A stretch of 57,536 nt of DNA from a virus. Position 1 is the stretch's first letter; each line of letters starts with the position of its first letter. Positions 36,586-46,768 of this stretch are shown here, piece after piece. Under the pieces are notes generated by a model. The model was given only the letters and a program-made list of their open reading frames with translations, had not been told where the DNA came from and did no database searches. The DNA lies in the IMG/VR virus record IMGVR_UViG_3300036406_001093, positions 1 to 57,536 of that record. One strand, 5' to 3'. The position numbers and the translations under genes were made by a program.

Positions 36586-39500
36586 TCAGCCGGCCGCCTG
36601 CCTCGGCTGCCGCTTGGTGCGGGTGGACTTGAATCGCTTGGCCCTGCCCTCGGGCGTGGACGGCGACTTGGCTGCCTTGCTCTCGTCGCGCATCTGCTTC
36701 TCGATCACCTTCTTGCGGGCGACCAGTGCTTGGAACTCCGGCGGCAGGGTGGCGACCACCTCGTCCGGCAGCGTTGTGCGCGAGAAGGATCGTGCCCCCG
36801 GGGTGCGACCAATGATCTGGTCGATGGCGGCCAGTTCGTCGCGGCGCTTCTGGTCCTCGTCCACGAAGTATCGCCGCACTGGCGAGACCGTGTTGAACAG
36901 AGCGTTGACGGCCGATTCGCTGCGGCTCTCGACGCGAGGGTCGAGCGCGGTGCCGACGAACCCGGTAACTCGGGAGGCCCCGGGGATCGCGAGATCGAGT
37001 GCGTGTCGCGCAAGGGGCGAGATCCTCGCGTGCTTGTCGCCCGTCACGCCCATCGCGACCTTGTCCCATTGAGATGGCACGCGGCCGATGGGCTGCTTCG
37101 TGTGCATGTCCACGCCGAACGCCGCCTCCGCAACGGTTCGCAGGATCGGCGACATTTGCGATGCGGCGCTCTGGACGGTCGCCATCCCCGATGCGCTCAA
37201 CATATCGGACACGCCCGCTGCACCCTCCATTGCCGACGGACGGTAAGCGACCATGTTGAGGGCACTCGTGCCCGGGATGTCGATGCCTCCGAGGACAGCC
37301 TGCATGCCCGATGGCGCCAGCCCGATGTTGAAGTAGTCCGGCACGCCCATGTCCGAGAGCGCCTTGGGGTCGATTCCGAATCCGCCTCGATCCCGGTAGG
37401 ACTGCGGCAGGTAGGAGTCTTGGTCGTCGCCTTGCAGCCGGTCGAAGGCGCGGAGCGTTTGGCTGTATGGTCCGCCCGGGTTGAGCAGCGCCTCCTTCGC
37501 GGCGTACTGACCAGAGCGAACGGTGTACGAGAGGAACGGGATCGCGAGGTCGCGCACCCGCTTCTCGATATCGGTCAGGCTCTCGTAGTCGACATGGATT
37601 TCCTTGAGGCGGCGAGCCGCCTCCTTCGGCGACACCCCTTGGGCGAGCAGGGCGTTGTACCCCGACAGCCTCGTGTGTGCGTCGGACCACTCGGCCGCGT
37701 CCTCGAACTTCTTGAAGATCGGGTTGTTCGTCGTTCGCCGCACGATTGCATCGGGCGCCGTAGACGTAATCCCGAGCGGGTCGCTCGCCCAACTCGCCGC
37801 GTACTGCCCCCACGTCCTCGGCCGATTGCCGATAGACACGCCCTTGATCCCGTAGAAGTCGAGCGAGTTCTTGTCGGTGGCGATGTCGGTGACAGTCTTC
37901 GCGTTGGGGATCGGCACGTTGAGCGGCGTGGACCCGGGCAAGACTTCGAGCAGCGCCTTGCCGGACCTGTCGCCGATCTCCCGCTCGACGCTGCCCATGC
38001 CCTTGAGCACGCCGGCCTCGGCGAGGTCGGACAGGTATTGGCTCAACATCTTCTCGTCGTTGCCGACCGTGGAGTAGGCCGGCAGCGATCGGATGTAGTC
38101 CAGCGCGGCAGAGTGGTTGCCGTTCAGCAACGTCTGCGAGTGGTACATGCTAGTGGACAGCGCGATCGGATCGCCAACCGTGACGACGTTGCCGATGGCG
38201 CCACTGAGCCAGTCGCGCGTGACCCGAGAGGGCCATGCGAGGACCTGCGACTTGAACGCGCGAGTCATCTGCGACAGGAACTCGCCGATCATGCCCTTCT
38301 CTTTGGGGCTGGCGAGCAGGTTCTGCGTCCTCGTCAGGTTGTCGAGGAACGACTCCGGCACGAAGTACTGCCGAAGGTCAACGTCGTCCGGGCTGACGGC
38401 ATTGCCTTTCTGCGCCAGTTTGGCTGCGATGGCTTCACGCGCACGAGCGGCGGCGCCACCCGGGAGTTGGCTGCCCGCAGTGCGCTGCGACTTCAGGCCG
38501 ACGCGCCCGAGCGCCTCGTGCAGCGGGACCACCTTGCCCCCAAGCACGTCGCCCGCATTGCCCGCGATGGCCCGACTGACCACGGCATCACCGAGGGCCT
38601 CGCCAGTGGCGACTGCCTTCATGCGCCCCGTGGTGTATCGCGCCACCGCCTCGGCCGGGTGGTTGCCGAACACCACCGGGTCGGCCGGGTCGAGTTGATT
38701 CAGGAATCGGGCGAGCGCCTTAGTTTGGCCGCGTGTCACTCGCGGCGTGACGAGGCTCGGGTCAAGGACGCCGACGGTGTTGCGCTGCGCTTTGGTGAGC
38801 CCGGCCGCCTTTGCGGCGGCGACCCGGCCCGGGTACTGCGCGGCCTCGCTTCCGGGCACCGTCCGGTAGTACTCGCCGTTGGGATCGTGGATGTCCGACA
38901 TGAGCCAGTTGGCTACGTCGTTGTCGGACATAGTCGGCTTGCCGGTCTTGGGGTCGAGCCGGCCGCCGAGGAACTCCTTCTTCTTGGCGTAGTGCCGCAG
39001 TTGGTCGATGCCGCCCGGGAGTTGCAGGAACTTCTTTCGCGCGATCTGGTCGCCAGTGACGAGATCGTAGTACGCGCCCCTGCCGCCGCCCTTGCCGAGG
39101 ATCGTGCGATCGAGGGCGGTGGTCATCATGTACGGACGGTAGGCCGCGCCGAACTTGTGCCGCAGTTGGTGGGCGTTGATGCCCGCGTCCTTGCTCTGAG
39201 AAAGCAGTTCCGCACGGAGCGTCGGCCAGACGCTCGCGAACTCCTTGATCTTCGGCGTGTTCTCCACGAAGTCGATGTCACGGGCAGTGGCAGCCACGCC
39301 TTCGACGTATCGGTCGATCGCCTCGATGGCGTCGGCCCCGTTGGCGTCCCTGATGCCGGTGCGCCGAGCCACGTCGTCGGGCACCTCGGCGAACTGAATC
39401 AGTTGCGCAATGTCACCGGACTTGCGCGCCCCGAGAGAGGCGCCCTTACCGCCGGCCGAGTTGATCTCAATGGCCGTGGCCTGCGCGATCGGGTCGATGA

Positions 39501-40341
39501 CGCCGCCGGCTAGTTTGTTGCTGACGCTGTGGGCGATCCGGCCGACCGGAGACCATCGCACGTTCTCGCCGATTGCATCGAAGAAGCGAGCCGAAGCATC
39601 GCCCACATTCGCGCCAAACGGATCACCGACTGTATCCGCGAATCCCCACGAGCCAGATAGCGGGGTGTCGGCAATGTCGTCATAGTTCCACCTCTTCTGC
39701 CGGAGAAACCCGTCGAGGTGCTGCTGGATTCTCGCAGCCTGATCAGGGTCCTTCACCTGATCGACGAGTTGCCGAAGCGTGGTCTGACGCTGCGCCGCCC
39801 GCTGGCCGACGAGCGGTCGCGCCGTGTGCTCGACGAAGTCGTCGATCGAGTCTCGCCCGAGTGCCTTGAGCGTGCGCTGCGCCCGGCCGGGCAGGGTCGG
39901 CACCAGCCCCCTGACGGCTCGCTGCTGGAGTTGCCGGCTCGCGACCGACGCCGCGTCATCGAGCAGGCCGATAGCACGGGCGGCCTTGCCGCCTGCGGTG
40001 AGTGCCTTGAGCGGCCCGGAGACGAACGTCAGCGGATCGGTGGCAACGCCGAGCGCCGTGCCCAGTACGAACTTGCCGGCAGGGTTGGTCACCCCGGTGG
40101 CTCGCTCGGCGATGTCGTCGGCACTGACTCGCTGCCTCGCGTCGAGCGGGTTGTTCCATTGACCGTCCATCCCGTAGTCGATGACGGACCGGACGGCAGC
40201 GGCGGGCGTGTCGATGTACCAGAGTGCGTTACTGATGCCCCGCGGGGTGCGGCCAGCGACACCAGTCTGCGCCGGGTTGGCCGCGGCGCTCGCGTTGCGG
40301 GCGGCGATGATCTCTTCCGCCGTGTCGAACGCCAGACCCAT
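36586..40341 (-). CDS. Giant virion protein (1251 aa), probable ejection protein
   Basis: 1251 residues, last gene of the late operon. Begins MGLAFDTAEEIIAARNASAA; helical throughout with Ala/Gly-rich stretches (GTALGVATDPLTFVSGPLKA) and a Lys/Arg-rich end (FKSTRTKRQPRQAAG). No enzyme motif is clear. The size and position beside two other giant proteins match internal virion or DNA-ejection proteins of short-tailed phages (like T7 gp14-16 by analogy, not by sequence). It may form the ejection channel. Confidence 0.65.
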   Translation of the reverse strand: MGLAFDTAEEIIAARNASAAANPAQTGVAGRTPRGISNALWYIDTPAAAVRSVIDYGMDGQWNNPLDARQRVSADDIAERATGVTNPAGKFVLGTALGVATDPLTFVSGPLKALTAGGKAARAIGLLDDAASVASRQLQQRAVRGLVPTLPGRAQRTLKALGRDSIDDFVEHTARPLVGQRAAQRQTTLRQLVDQVKDPDQAARIQQHLDGFLRQKRWNYDDIADTPLSGSWGFADTVGDPFGANVGDASARFFDAIGENVRWSPVGRIAHSVSNKLAGGVIDPIAQATAIEINSAGGKGASLGARKSGDIAQLIQFAEVPDDVARRTGIRDANGADAIEAIDRYVEGVAATARDIDFVENTPKIKEFASVWPTLRAELLSQSKDAGINAHQLRHKFGAAYRPYMMTTALDRTILGKGGGRGAYYDLVTGDQIARKKFLQLPGGIDQLRHYAKKKEFLGGRLDPKTGKPTMSDNDVANWLMSDIHDPNGEYYRTVPGSEAAQYPGRVAAAKAAGLTKAQRNTVGVLDPSLVTPRVTRGQTKALARFLNQLDPADPVVFGNHPAEAVARYTTGRMKAVATGEALGDAVVSRAIAGNAGDVLGGKVVPLHEALGRVGLKSQRTAGSQLPGGAAARAREAIAAKLAQKGNAVSPDDVDLRQYFVPESFLDNLTRTQNLLASPKEKGMIGEFLSQMTRAFKSQVLAWPSRVTRDWLSGAIGNVVTVGDPIALSTSMYHSQTLLNGNHSAALDYIRSLPAYSTVGNDEKMLSQYLSDLAEAGVLKGMGSVEREIGDRSGKALLEVLPGSTPLNVPIPNAKTVTDIATDKNSLDFYGIKGVSIGNRPRTWGQYAASWASDPLGITSTAPDAIVRRTTNNPIFKKFEDAAEWSDAHTRLSGYNALLAQGVSPKEAARRLKEIHVDYESLTDIEKRVRDLAIPFLSYTVRSGQYAAKEALLNPGGPYSQTLRAFDRLQGDDQDSYLPQSYRDRGGFGIDPKALSDMGVPDYFNIGLAPSGMQAVLGGIDIPGTSALNMVAYRPSAMEGAAGVSDMLSASGMATVQSAASQMSPILRTVAEAAFGVDMHTKQPIGRVPSQWDKVAMGVTGDKHARISPLARHALDLAIPGASRVTGFVGTALDPRVESRSESAVNALFNTVSPVRRYFVDEDQKRRDELAAIDQIIGRTPGARSFSRTTLPDEVVATLPPEFQALVARKKVIEKQMRDESKAAKSPSTPEGRAKRFKSTRTKRQPRQAAG

Positions 40342-40344
40342 TGG

Positions 40345-43302
40345 TCACTCCACCGCCGCAGAGTCGTCGGTTCCCACCTCGGTTGCCGGCGAAGAGGCGC
40401 CCCGGAAGCGGTCGTACCACTTGGCCGCCACCTGTTCCTTGACGCGGCGGGTGCTCGCTAGAGCCACGAACTCGTTCTTGCTGAGAGGAGGCGGAGGCGT
40501 GGCATTGGCGGCCTTGGCGCTCTCGACCTCCGCCTGCCTGCCGATGACGATCCTCCAGAAGTAGTACGCCTCTGCCGAGCCCGGTGCGATGGTGCCGCCC
40601 GCAAGCCTCTGCCACGCCCGGTCTCCGAGAACCGAGATCACGCGGTCCCGCGAAACCCCCGTCGGGTCCTTGGGGTCTGCCATGCCCTGCGACTCAAGCG
40701 CGTGCTGGCCGGCGGCAATCATGGTGTCGAACGAAGAGCCCGGCGGCAGCGAGTCGACGGCGTCGTAGACAGAGACAGTGAGCGAGTCCGGCTCCTTCTC
40801 CTCTTCACGCACCCGGCCACCGGCACGGGCGGCCTCGGCTGCGGCCTGATGTCGTGCGGCCTCCGTCGCGGCGTGCGCGTTCAGTTCCGTCTGCGCCATG
40901 TCATGCTCGCCGGCAAGCGTGTAGGCGTGGGCACGCTGCGCCGGCGTTGATTCCGGGTTCCGCAAGATGGCCTGCGCCTCCTTGCGGTGCATGGCGGCCC
41001 GGGATTCGGGGGCCATCCGCGACTCCCGGTGGCGGTTCGCGGCCTCGGTGGTGCGGAGGTGGTGCTGGTGGGCCGTCGCTACGGTCCGCTCTCCGGCGCT
41101 CTCCGCGGCGTCGGACACGACGTCGAAGTCGACTCCTTGGCTCTCGGCGAACTCTTGCAGCGATACCCCGGCGTCGATGTGTGCGCCGACGTGGCGACGG
41201 TATTGCATGACGGCCGACTTGTACTTGCGGTCCATCATCGCAACGACGCTGGGCGGCGGAGGCGTGATGACGATGTCCTCGTCCTTCACGCCGTTCGCCC
41301 TCTGGTCCGCGTATTGTTCGTCAGCCTGCTTCTGCCACTCGTTGTAGACCCGGGTGGTGAACTTATCGACCCGAGCCTGTTGTGCGTTTCGTTCACGCGC
41401 CTCGGTGATGTGGGCCGGCTCCTGCTGCCGTGCCGGCTGTGCGGCGGGAGCAGCCACGCCAGCCGCCTGCTCGGCTGCCTGCTTTGCCTTGGGCGGCACG
41501 TCCGCAACAGGGCCGGGCTCCGCGCTCACGCCGAGCATGGCCTTGTTGTGCTTGTCGACCTCGAACTTCAGCGCCGCGTCACGCTCCACGCCACGACGCG
41601 CAGCGAGCCGCGCTCCGCCCTTGCCGTCCGGACCGCTGTGCTCGGGGTACGAGGTCTCCGGCGCGAATCGGTTGTCGTACGCACCGATGCCGTGCTTCTT
41701 GTCGTAGTCTTCCTTCTCGTCCTCGAACGCGACACGCTCGTTGTGCTCGCCTACCCGGCCGCGGAACTGCCGCAGAGAGTTCCTGTCGAGCGAGTCGTAG
41801 TCGATGGAGACGCGCTGCCCCGTGGAGGTGCGGACCTTCACCGAGTTGGTCTTGGGATCGTAGGACTCGATCTCCCCGTCGAACACGTACTTGCCGCCCT
41901 TGGTGGCGATGCGGCTCATCCCCGGCGCGGGCGGCTTGCGCGGGTCAGCGTTGGGCGCTGGGCCTCGGGGAGCCGCCGGCGGGATTGCGCCCGGGCGACC
42001 ATCCCCGGCCGCGGGCGGAGGAGGAAGGCCCGGCCCGACCGGCCGCCGCGGTGCTGGTGCCTTCCCCTTCACGCCGATCGTCGGATTCGGCACCATGGCG
42101 AGGGGCGTCTCCGTCCCGGCCTCTGGAGCGGGGATGACGCGGTTCGCGGGCTCCGCGCCTTCGATCCCGCCAGCGAATCGGCCGCCGCCCGGAACCGCCC
42201 ACCGGGCCGCCGGGGTGTTTTGCAGTGCTTCCACCGCAAGCGGATGTGCCTTCGAGTTGGGGTCGTTCGCGACGATGATCCGCAGTTGCTCGCCAGACCA
42301 AGCCAAAGGGTCGGGCATCCCGGCCGCGTCGGCTGCATCGACAAGTTTGGTGTAGAGCCAATCCTTGCCGATCACATGCATGTCTTGTCTGGTCCGCTCG
42401 CGCGGATCGACGGGACGCGCAGCCTGCCGAGCGGGCGCTTGGGGGGCTGGCGCGTTGGGCGCTGGCTTCGGCGGAGCGGGCTGGCCGGCTACGGGCTGTG
42501 CAGCGGGCCGTGCGGCTGGCCGTGCGGCTGGCCGTGCGGCGGGCCGCGCGGCTGGCGCCTCGTCGCCCGGGCGTGGCGTGTCGTACGTGAGCACACCCGT
42601 CTGCCCCGAGAACGGATTGGGGTTGTCCTCGACCTGACCGCGGGGGGCGGTGGCAAGGACGTGCTGCTGCTGGTCGGGCGGCAGGCGGTTCAGTGGGGCG
42701 GTCACTCCCCGCCGAGCCTTCGGGTCCCAGATACGCACTCGGCCGGACTGCGGATCGTAGGCCGATGCTTGTCCGTTGCCCTGCCACGACCAGTCGCCAA
42801 CCGTGACGGTGTACGGGCGAGGCCCAGCGGCAGCGGGCTGTCGCACCTCCGCCGCAAGTCCACGAACGGTGTCCTCCTGCGTGGCCGGCTTCGCTGCCGG
42901 GCGCGGGGCCTGCGGGATGTTCTGTGGAAACAGCGCGTCCGGCGGGTGCAGGTCGAACTTCGGCTTGGCGTTGTAGCCCGGCTTCTTCGTCGGGTCGCCG
43001 CCCGTCGTGGGGTAGAGATTCCTGCCGGCCGGGTAGTCGATCGAGTCTTCGAGGCTTACGGGGGCAGTCACGAGCGGCAGCCCGGGGTGCATCTGCCCCA
43101 TGCCAGCCTGCATGCCAAGGGTCAACTCACGCATGCGGTCGCTGTCGCCCGCGTTCTTGGGGCTCCACTCCTCCAGACGCACCTGCGGCTTCGGGGCCGA
43201 GAGGTCCTCGGCCGTGCCGTCCTCGTTGTAGGACATGACGCGGGGCCGCCCCTCACGCTCGGACTTCATCCTGCGAATGCGGTCTTCTGCCGTCTCTGCC
43301 AT
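40345..43302 (-). CDS. Giant Pro/Ala-rich virion protein (985 aa)
   Basis: 985 residues. Starts MAETAEDRIRRMKSEREGRP, then is Pro/Ala/Arg-rich and disordered-looking. Around residue 255 are four PAAR repeats (ARPAARPAARPAARPAAQP), and another Pro-rich zone follows at about 395-450 (GLPPPPAAGDGRPGAI). The C-terminal 350 residues are helical (HKEAQAILRNPEST, ATEAARHQAAAEAARAG). It sits 3 bases from the next giant gene. Probably a flexible internal virion protein; no family named. Confidence 0.6.
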   Translation of the reverse strand: MAETAEDRIRRMKSEREGRPRVMSYNEDGTAEDLSAPKPQVRLEEWSPKNAGDSDRMRELTLGMQAGMGQMHPGLPLVTAPVSLEDSIDYPAGRNLYPTTGGDPTKKPGYNAKPKFDLHPPDALFPQNIPQAPRPAAKPATQEDTVRGLAAEVRQPAAAGPRPYTVTVGDWSWQGNGQASAYDPQSGRVRIWDPKARRGVTAPLNRLPPDQQQHVLATAPRGQVEDNPNPFSGQTGVLTYDTPRPGDEAPAARPAARPAARPAARPAAQPVAGQPAPPKPAPNAPAPQAPARQAARPVDPRERTRQDMHVIGKDWLYTKLVDAADAAGMPDPLAWSGEQLRIIVANDPNSKAHPLAVEALQNTPAARWAVPGGGRFAGGIEGAEPANRVIPAPEAGTETPLAMVPNPTIGVKGKAPAPRRPVGPGLPPPPAAGDGRPGAIPPAAPRGPAPNADPRKPPAPGMSRIATKGGKYVFDGEIESYDPKTNSVKVRTSTGQRVSIDYDSLDRNSLRQFRGRVGEHNERVAFEDEKEDYDKKHGIGAYDNRFAPETSYPEHSGPDGKGGARLAARRGVERDAALKFEVDKHNKAMLGVSAEPGPVADVPPKAKQAAEQAAGVAAPAAQPARQQEPAHITEARERNAQQARVDKFTTRVYNEWQKQADEQYADQRANGVKDEDIVITPPPPSVVAMMDRKYKSAVMQYRRHVGAHIDAGVSLQEFAESQGVDFDVVSDAAESAGERTVATAHQHHLRTTEAANRHRESRMAPESRAAMHRKEAQAILRNPESTPAQRAHAYTLAGEHDMAQTELNAHAATEAARHQAAAEAARAGGRVREEEKEPDSLTVSVYDAVDSLPPGSSFDTMIAAGQHALESQGMADPKDPTGVSRDRVISVLGDRAWQRLAGGTIAPGSAEAYYFWRIVIGRQAEVESAKAANATPPPPLSKNEFVALASTRRVKEQVAAKWYDRFRGASSPATEVGTDDSAAVE
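42499..42563 (-). repeat. PAAR-type tandem repeat inside giant protein
   Basis: Five near-identical 12-base units (GGCCGTGCGGCT in plus orientation, with variants) encode Pro-Ala-Ala-Arg repeats. Such tandem DNA repeats can change number between isolates. Confidence 0.7.
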
Positions 43303-43309
43303 TGGTCAC

Positions 43310-46300
43310 CTAGTCCGCGTAGACGTGCCCGGATATGCCGATCTTGGAGTTCTTCGCCCGCGTCAGCGCTTCGCGGGACCTCCGGAGCCTCTCCTCTCTC
43401 CTTATGGAGCGGCGGGCACCGATCGCACCCTCCGTCGGGGAGGGTTCCGGCGGGAGTTCCGCTGGCGGAGCAGCCGGGGCGTCCTCCTCCCACGAGGGCA
43501 TGACGTCGCCGAGGGTGTCCGGGGCAGGCTGCATGGCCCCGTTGATGATCAGGCCGCCAATACCGAGTGCCCCCACGCCGCCCGCCGTGCGGTATGGGTG
43601 CCGGTATGCCGCCCCGGCTCCGCTCCTGATGGTGCGGAGCGCTCGCTCGGTCACCGACTCCGGAGCCCTCCACGGAATGAACGCGGGCTGGAACGGAGAC
43701 CGGGGAGTGTACGGAGAATGCTCGCCGACCCGAGCATTCAGTACGGGGTCGAACTTCGAGTGCTTGCCGATATTGGCCGCAAACGGGTCGAACGGAGACG
43801 ACGAGCCGATCAGCGGGTTGTCGTACGGAGAGGCCGCCCCGGTGTTCGGGTCGTACGGCGTAGCCAATCCGCTATTCGGGTCGTACGGAGTTGCCGCCCC
43901 GGTGTTCGGGTCGTACGGAGTTGCCGCGCCGGTGTTGGGATCGTACGGCGTGGCCCTGCCGACGTGAGGGACCAAACGGTCGAACGGAGACGACGCCCCC
44001 TCGGGCATGTCGAAATCAATGTCGGCACCGTCCATTCCGAGAGTGGCGTTCATCCGCCGGGCGCTCTCGATCAACTCTGCCTGCGCAGCCTCGTCGCGGT
44101 ACACGGGCGTGTGGTAGTCGTCGTATCCGATCTCGTTGAGGAAATCTTGGAACGACTTGTCCGCTCGGGCGGCCGTCGGGGCAGCGGGCATCGCTGCGCC
44201 GCCACGGGCGCGGAACGCCCAGCCGCCGTCCTCGCCCGGGCCGAGCACCACGTTGTCGGGCACGGAGGGCGGCGGTGATGCCGGAGGCGGAGCGGCCGGC
44301 CGCACCGGCGCAGCCTGACGGCCACGTCCAGCACGCACCCCAGCCTGCCCCTGACCGGCGTCCGGCTTCCTTGGAGACGGGGGAGCAGCCGGCGGTGTGC
44401 CCGCGGCCGGCGGCGGCTCGGAGACCGCGGCGGTCGTGGCAGCCTTGCGCGGCTTGCGCGACCCCTTGGTGTCTCGCACAGCGGCGTTGAGCGCGGCCTG
44501 ATCGGGAACGTCGGCGAAGGCGCCGGGGTCGTAGCCGTTCGGGTCGATGCCCATGAGGTCCGCATCACTCGGACCATCGTTGTCGAGGCCGCGAAGTTCT
44601 GCGTCGAGGTCAGCCATCCCCGCGTCACGGTCAGTGCCACGGAGCGCCCGCTCTTCAGGCGACCAGCCGCCACGCACTGCCTCGCGCCGAGACTGAACGG
44701 TCGTGCCGTCGTCCCGCTTGGCGGCTGCACGCAACTCGGACTTCGGCACATTGACAGCCGGGGTCTGGCTGCGCTGCCGGCCGGAGTCTGGCACCGGCGG
44801 CAGGCCCTCGTCGCCGGCGGGCGCAGTCGTGGCGGTTGCCGGCGGCTTAGTTCCGCCACCTCCAGCCGCCGCGGCCTTGGGCTTGCGGCCCGGGAGCGGA
44901 AATAGATCGCGGAACTGTCGGGTCGCCGCCGCGTTCACCTGAACAGGAAGAGCATCCTCGCTGCCGGTGAACGGATCGTCGATCTCCGAGGCGAGGTCCT
45001 CTGGGTCCGTCGGACGCGGCGGCTCGACCTGCGGCTTCGCGGGTGCGTCGGCAGGGCCGTCGGGGCGCTTGGTGATCTCGTTGAGTTTCGCCTCGTATTC
45101 GGCGAGGCTCGCCTCGTTGATGGTCCCGGGCTGCCGTGGCCCAACGGGCTCCGCGAACCGCGTCTCCGTCTCGGGGGCATCACGCATCCCGAACTCGACC
45201 GGCTGCTGCTCGCGAACCTTGGACGAGTCGCGGGCCTTCAGCCTGCGGTCGGCGAGACGTCGGGCGCGATCACGCAGGAAGTCTCGGACGTTCGGCTCCG
45301 GTGCCGGAGGGAGAGCGGAGGACGTCGGCGGCCGGATGTTTCCGGACACGACGTCAGCCTGACTGGCGGCATCGTCGCCGCGGCGAACGCCCGGGGGCAT
45401 GACGTTGGGGATTTCCCAGCCGTAGCCGCGAACGAGCGTGGAGGCCATGCCGTGCATGGCGTCACGCGCGGCCGACGAGGAGATGCGCTCCCCGGGCATG
45501 TCGTTTTCAACGATCGCGCGGGCGTGCTTGAACGCGATGTCGTATGCGTGCTCGGGGCTCTTGGCTCCCGCGATGCGCGACAGGCGAGCCTCGCCGTCCT
45601 CGGGGAAGTTCTTCAGGACTTCCTTCTGCGCGGTCCCGAACCTGCTCTCGGTGCTCTGCGTGTGGCTGACCCCGAGTCGCCCGTACGACGACCCGTGGTC
45701 CATCTTGGCTTCCTCGATCTCGTCCGAGGAGAGCCTCTTGGCCGAGTCGGCGGCGTTGGGGTAGAAGCCGGCAGCGTTTGCCGCGTCTCGGCGCCGACGC
45801 TCGCGAGAGGACTCCGAGACGCGATTCTCATTCACGGTGTCGCCTGTCGCGCTCTTGCCGCGACCGCTCGTGCGAGTGCCGGGGGCCCGGTACTCGGGAG
45901 CCCGCGGCTTGGCGTCGAGTTTGTTCGGGCCTTTGCCAACCCGAACCCGAATGGACTTTCTCTTCGGCGGCTCCAGTTCCACTTCCGGCTCACGGAGCAC
46001 GATCTCTTTGTCCGGCAGCCCGACCTCGGTGGTCCGCTGGGCGACCGGCAGTGCCTGCGATCCGTCTCCGCCGCCAGCGATCACCTCGCTGCCTCGGGGC
46101 TCGCGGCCAGTGCCACGCCATCCGCTGCGGTCGAGCGGGGGGTTGAGATCGAGCGGCCCGGCGGCGGCGGGCCCGGGGCTGCGGCGCTCGCGGCGATTGA
46201 TGTCGGCGGTCGTGAGCGGCTTCTCTGCGTCACGCCGTGCGTCGGTCACGTCTTCGAGGGCGCGGCCCGTGTTGCGCACGTCTCGCTTCTCGTTGTCGGC

Positions 46301-46765
46301 GCCCTCGCGCTTCAACTTCTCGGCGATGGCCTTCTCGGAGCGCCCCGTGCTGTCGTAGTCCGAGTTGCCGCCAGTGCGCGAAGTCTTCTCCTCGGGGCCG
46401 CGGGACTTCGGCAGGTCCTTCGACGGATCGAAGTCCGGCCCGGCCTTGCCGAAGACTAAGTGGTCGAACTGCTCGCCCCAGAGTTTGTTCTGCTCGTAGA
46501 GCCGGCGGCGCACGATCTTCTTGTTCTTGTTCGACAGGCCAGCCAGCGCCCTCTGGCCCTCCTCGTGAGAGAGCATCTCCCGCAGTTCTTCGGCCGGGGT
46601 GTTATCCCAGTCGTCCGGTCGCACGACCTCCGACACGGGCTTCCGCGCACGGCCAGAACCCTTGGCCGGCTTGCTGCCGATCTCGTCTGCCTTGGCAGCA
46701 GCCGCGAGGTTGTCCTCGACGTACCGCTGGATGTTGGTCGCTGCGCCGCGAAGCCCGCCTGCCAT
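43310..46765 (-). CDS. Giant virion protein (1151 aa) with TPYDPNTGAA repeats
   Basis: 1151 residues. Starts MAGGLRGAATNIQRYVEDNL; a charged N-terminal half, then Pro/Ala-rich segments. Near residues 935-985 lies a tandem decapeptide array TPYDPNTGAA (four to five units with SPFD, SPYD variants). A Gly-rich hydrophobic patch (GGVGALGIGGLIINGA) near residue 1070 could insert in a membrane. Three giant genes in a row suggest ejection proteins. No catalytic motif found. Confidence 0.6.
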   Translation of the reverse strand: MAGGLRGAATNIQRYVEDNLAAAAKADEIGSKPAKGSGRARKPVSEVVRPDDWDNTPAEELREMLSHEEGQRALAGLSNKNKKIVRRRLYEQNKLWGEQFDHLVFGKAGPDFDPSKDLPKSRGPEEKTSRTGGNSDYDSTGRSEKAIAEKLKREGADNEKRDVRNTGRALEDVTDARRDAEKPLTTADINRRERRSPGPAAAGPLDLNPPLDRSGWRGTGREPRGSEVIAGGGDGSQALPVAQRTTEVGLPDKEIVLREPEVELEPPKRKSIRVRVGKGPNKLDAKPRAPEYRAPGTRTSGRGKSATGDTVNENRVSESSRERRRRDAANAAGFYPNAADSAKRLSSDEIEEAKMDHGSSYGRLGVSHTQSTESRFGTAQKEVLKNFPEDGEARLSRIAGAKSPEHAYDIAFKHARAIVENDMPGERISSSAARDAMHGMASTLVRGYGWEIPNVMPPGVRRGDDAASQADVVSGNIRPPTSSALPPAPEPNVRDFLRDRARRLADRRLKARDSSKVREQQPVEFGMRDAPETETRFAEPVGPRQPGTINEASLAEYEAKLNEITKRPDGPADAPAKPQVEPPRPTDPEDLASEIDDPFTGSEDALPVQVNAAATRQFRDLFPLPGRKPKAAAAGGGGTKPPATATTAPAGDEGLPPVPDSGRQRSQTPAVNVPKSELRAAAKRDDGTTVQSRREAVRGGWSPEERALRGTDRDAGMADLDAELRGLDNDGPSDADLMGIDPNGYDPGAFADVPDQAALNAAVRDTKGSRKPRKAATTAAVSEPPPAAGTPPAAPPSPRKPDAGQGQAGVRAGRGRQAAPVRPAAPPPASPPPSVPDNVVLGPGEDGGWAFRARGGAAMPAAPTAARADKSFQDFLNEIGYDDYHTPVYRDEAAQAELIESARRMNATLGMDGADIDFDMPEGASSPFDRLVPHVGRATPYDPNTGAATPYDPNTGAATPYDPNSGLATPYDPNTGAASPYDNPLIGSSSPFDPFAANIGKHSKFDPVLNARVGEHSPYTPRSPFQPAFIPWRAPESVTERALRTIRSGAGAAYRHPYRTAGGVGALGIGGLIINGAMQPAPDTLGDVMPSWEEDAPAAPPAELPPEPSPTEGAIGARRSIRREERLRRSREALTRAKNSKIGISGHVYAD
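43815..43955 (-). repeat. 30-bp tandem repeats (TPYDPNTGAA units)
   Basis: Repeated units include GTGTTCGGGTCGTACGG and close variants about every 30 bases. They encode the Pro-Tyr-Asp-Pro decapeptides of the 1151-aa protein; flanking copies are degenerate. Confidence 0.7.
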
Positions 46766-46768
46766 GTG

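Noticed and set aside
36391-39513. A 1040-codon plus-strand open frame
   Set aside because: Antisense shadow of the 1251-aa virion gene; no ribosome site and biased composition.
42499-42563. CRISPR-like repeat array
   Set aside because: The short units have no spacers and encode in-frame PAAR repeats within a gene.
43380-43400. Further CCATAA copy (CTTATGG) in the 1151-aa gene
   Set aside because: Lies inside coding sequence with no flanking similarity to the intergenic copies.
40987-43503. An 838-codon plus-strand open frame
   Set aside because: Antisense shadow of the 985-aa gene, Arg-rich with no recognisable domain.
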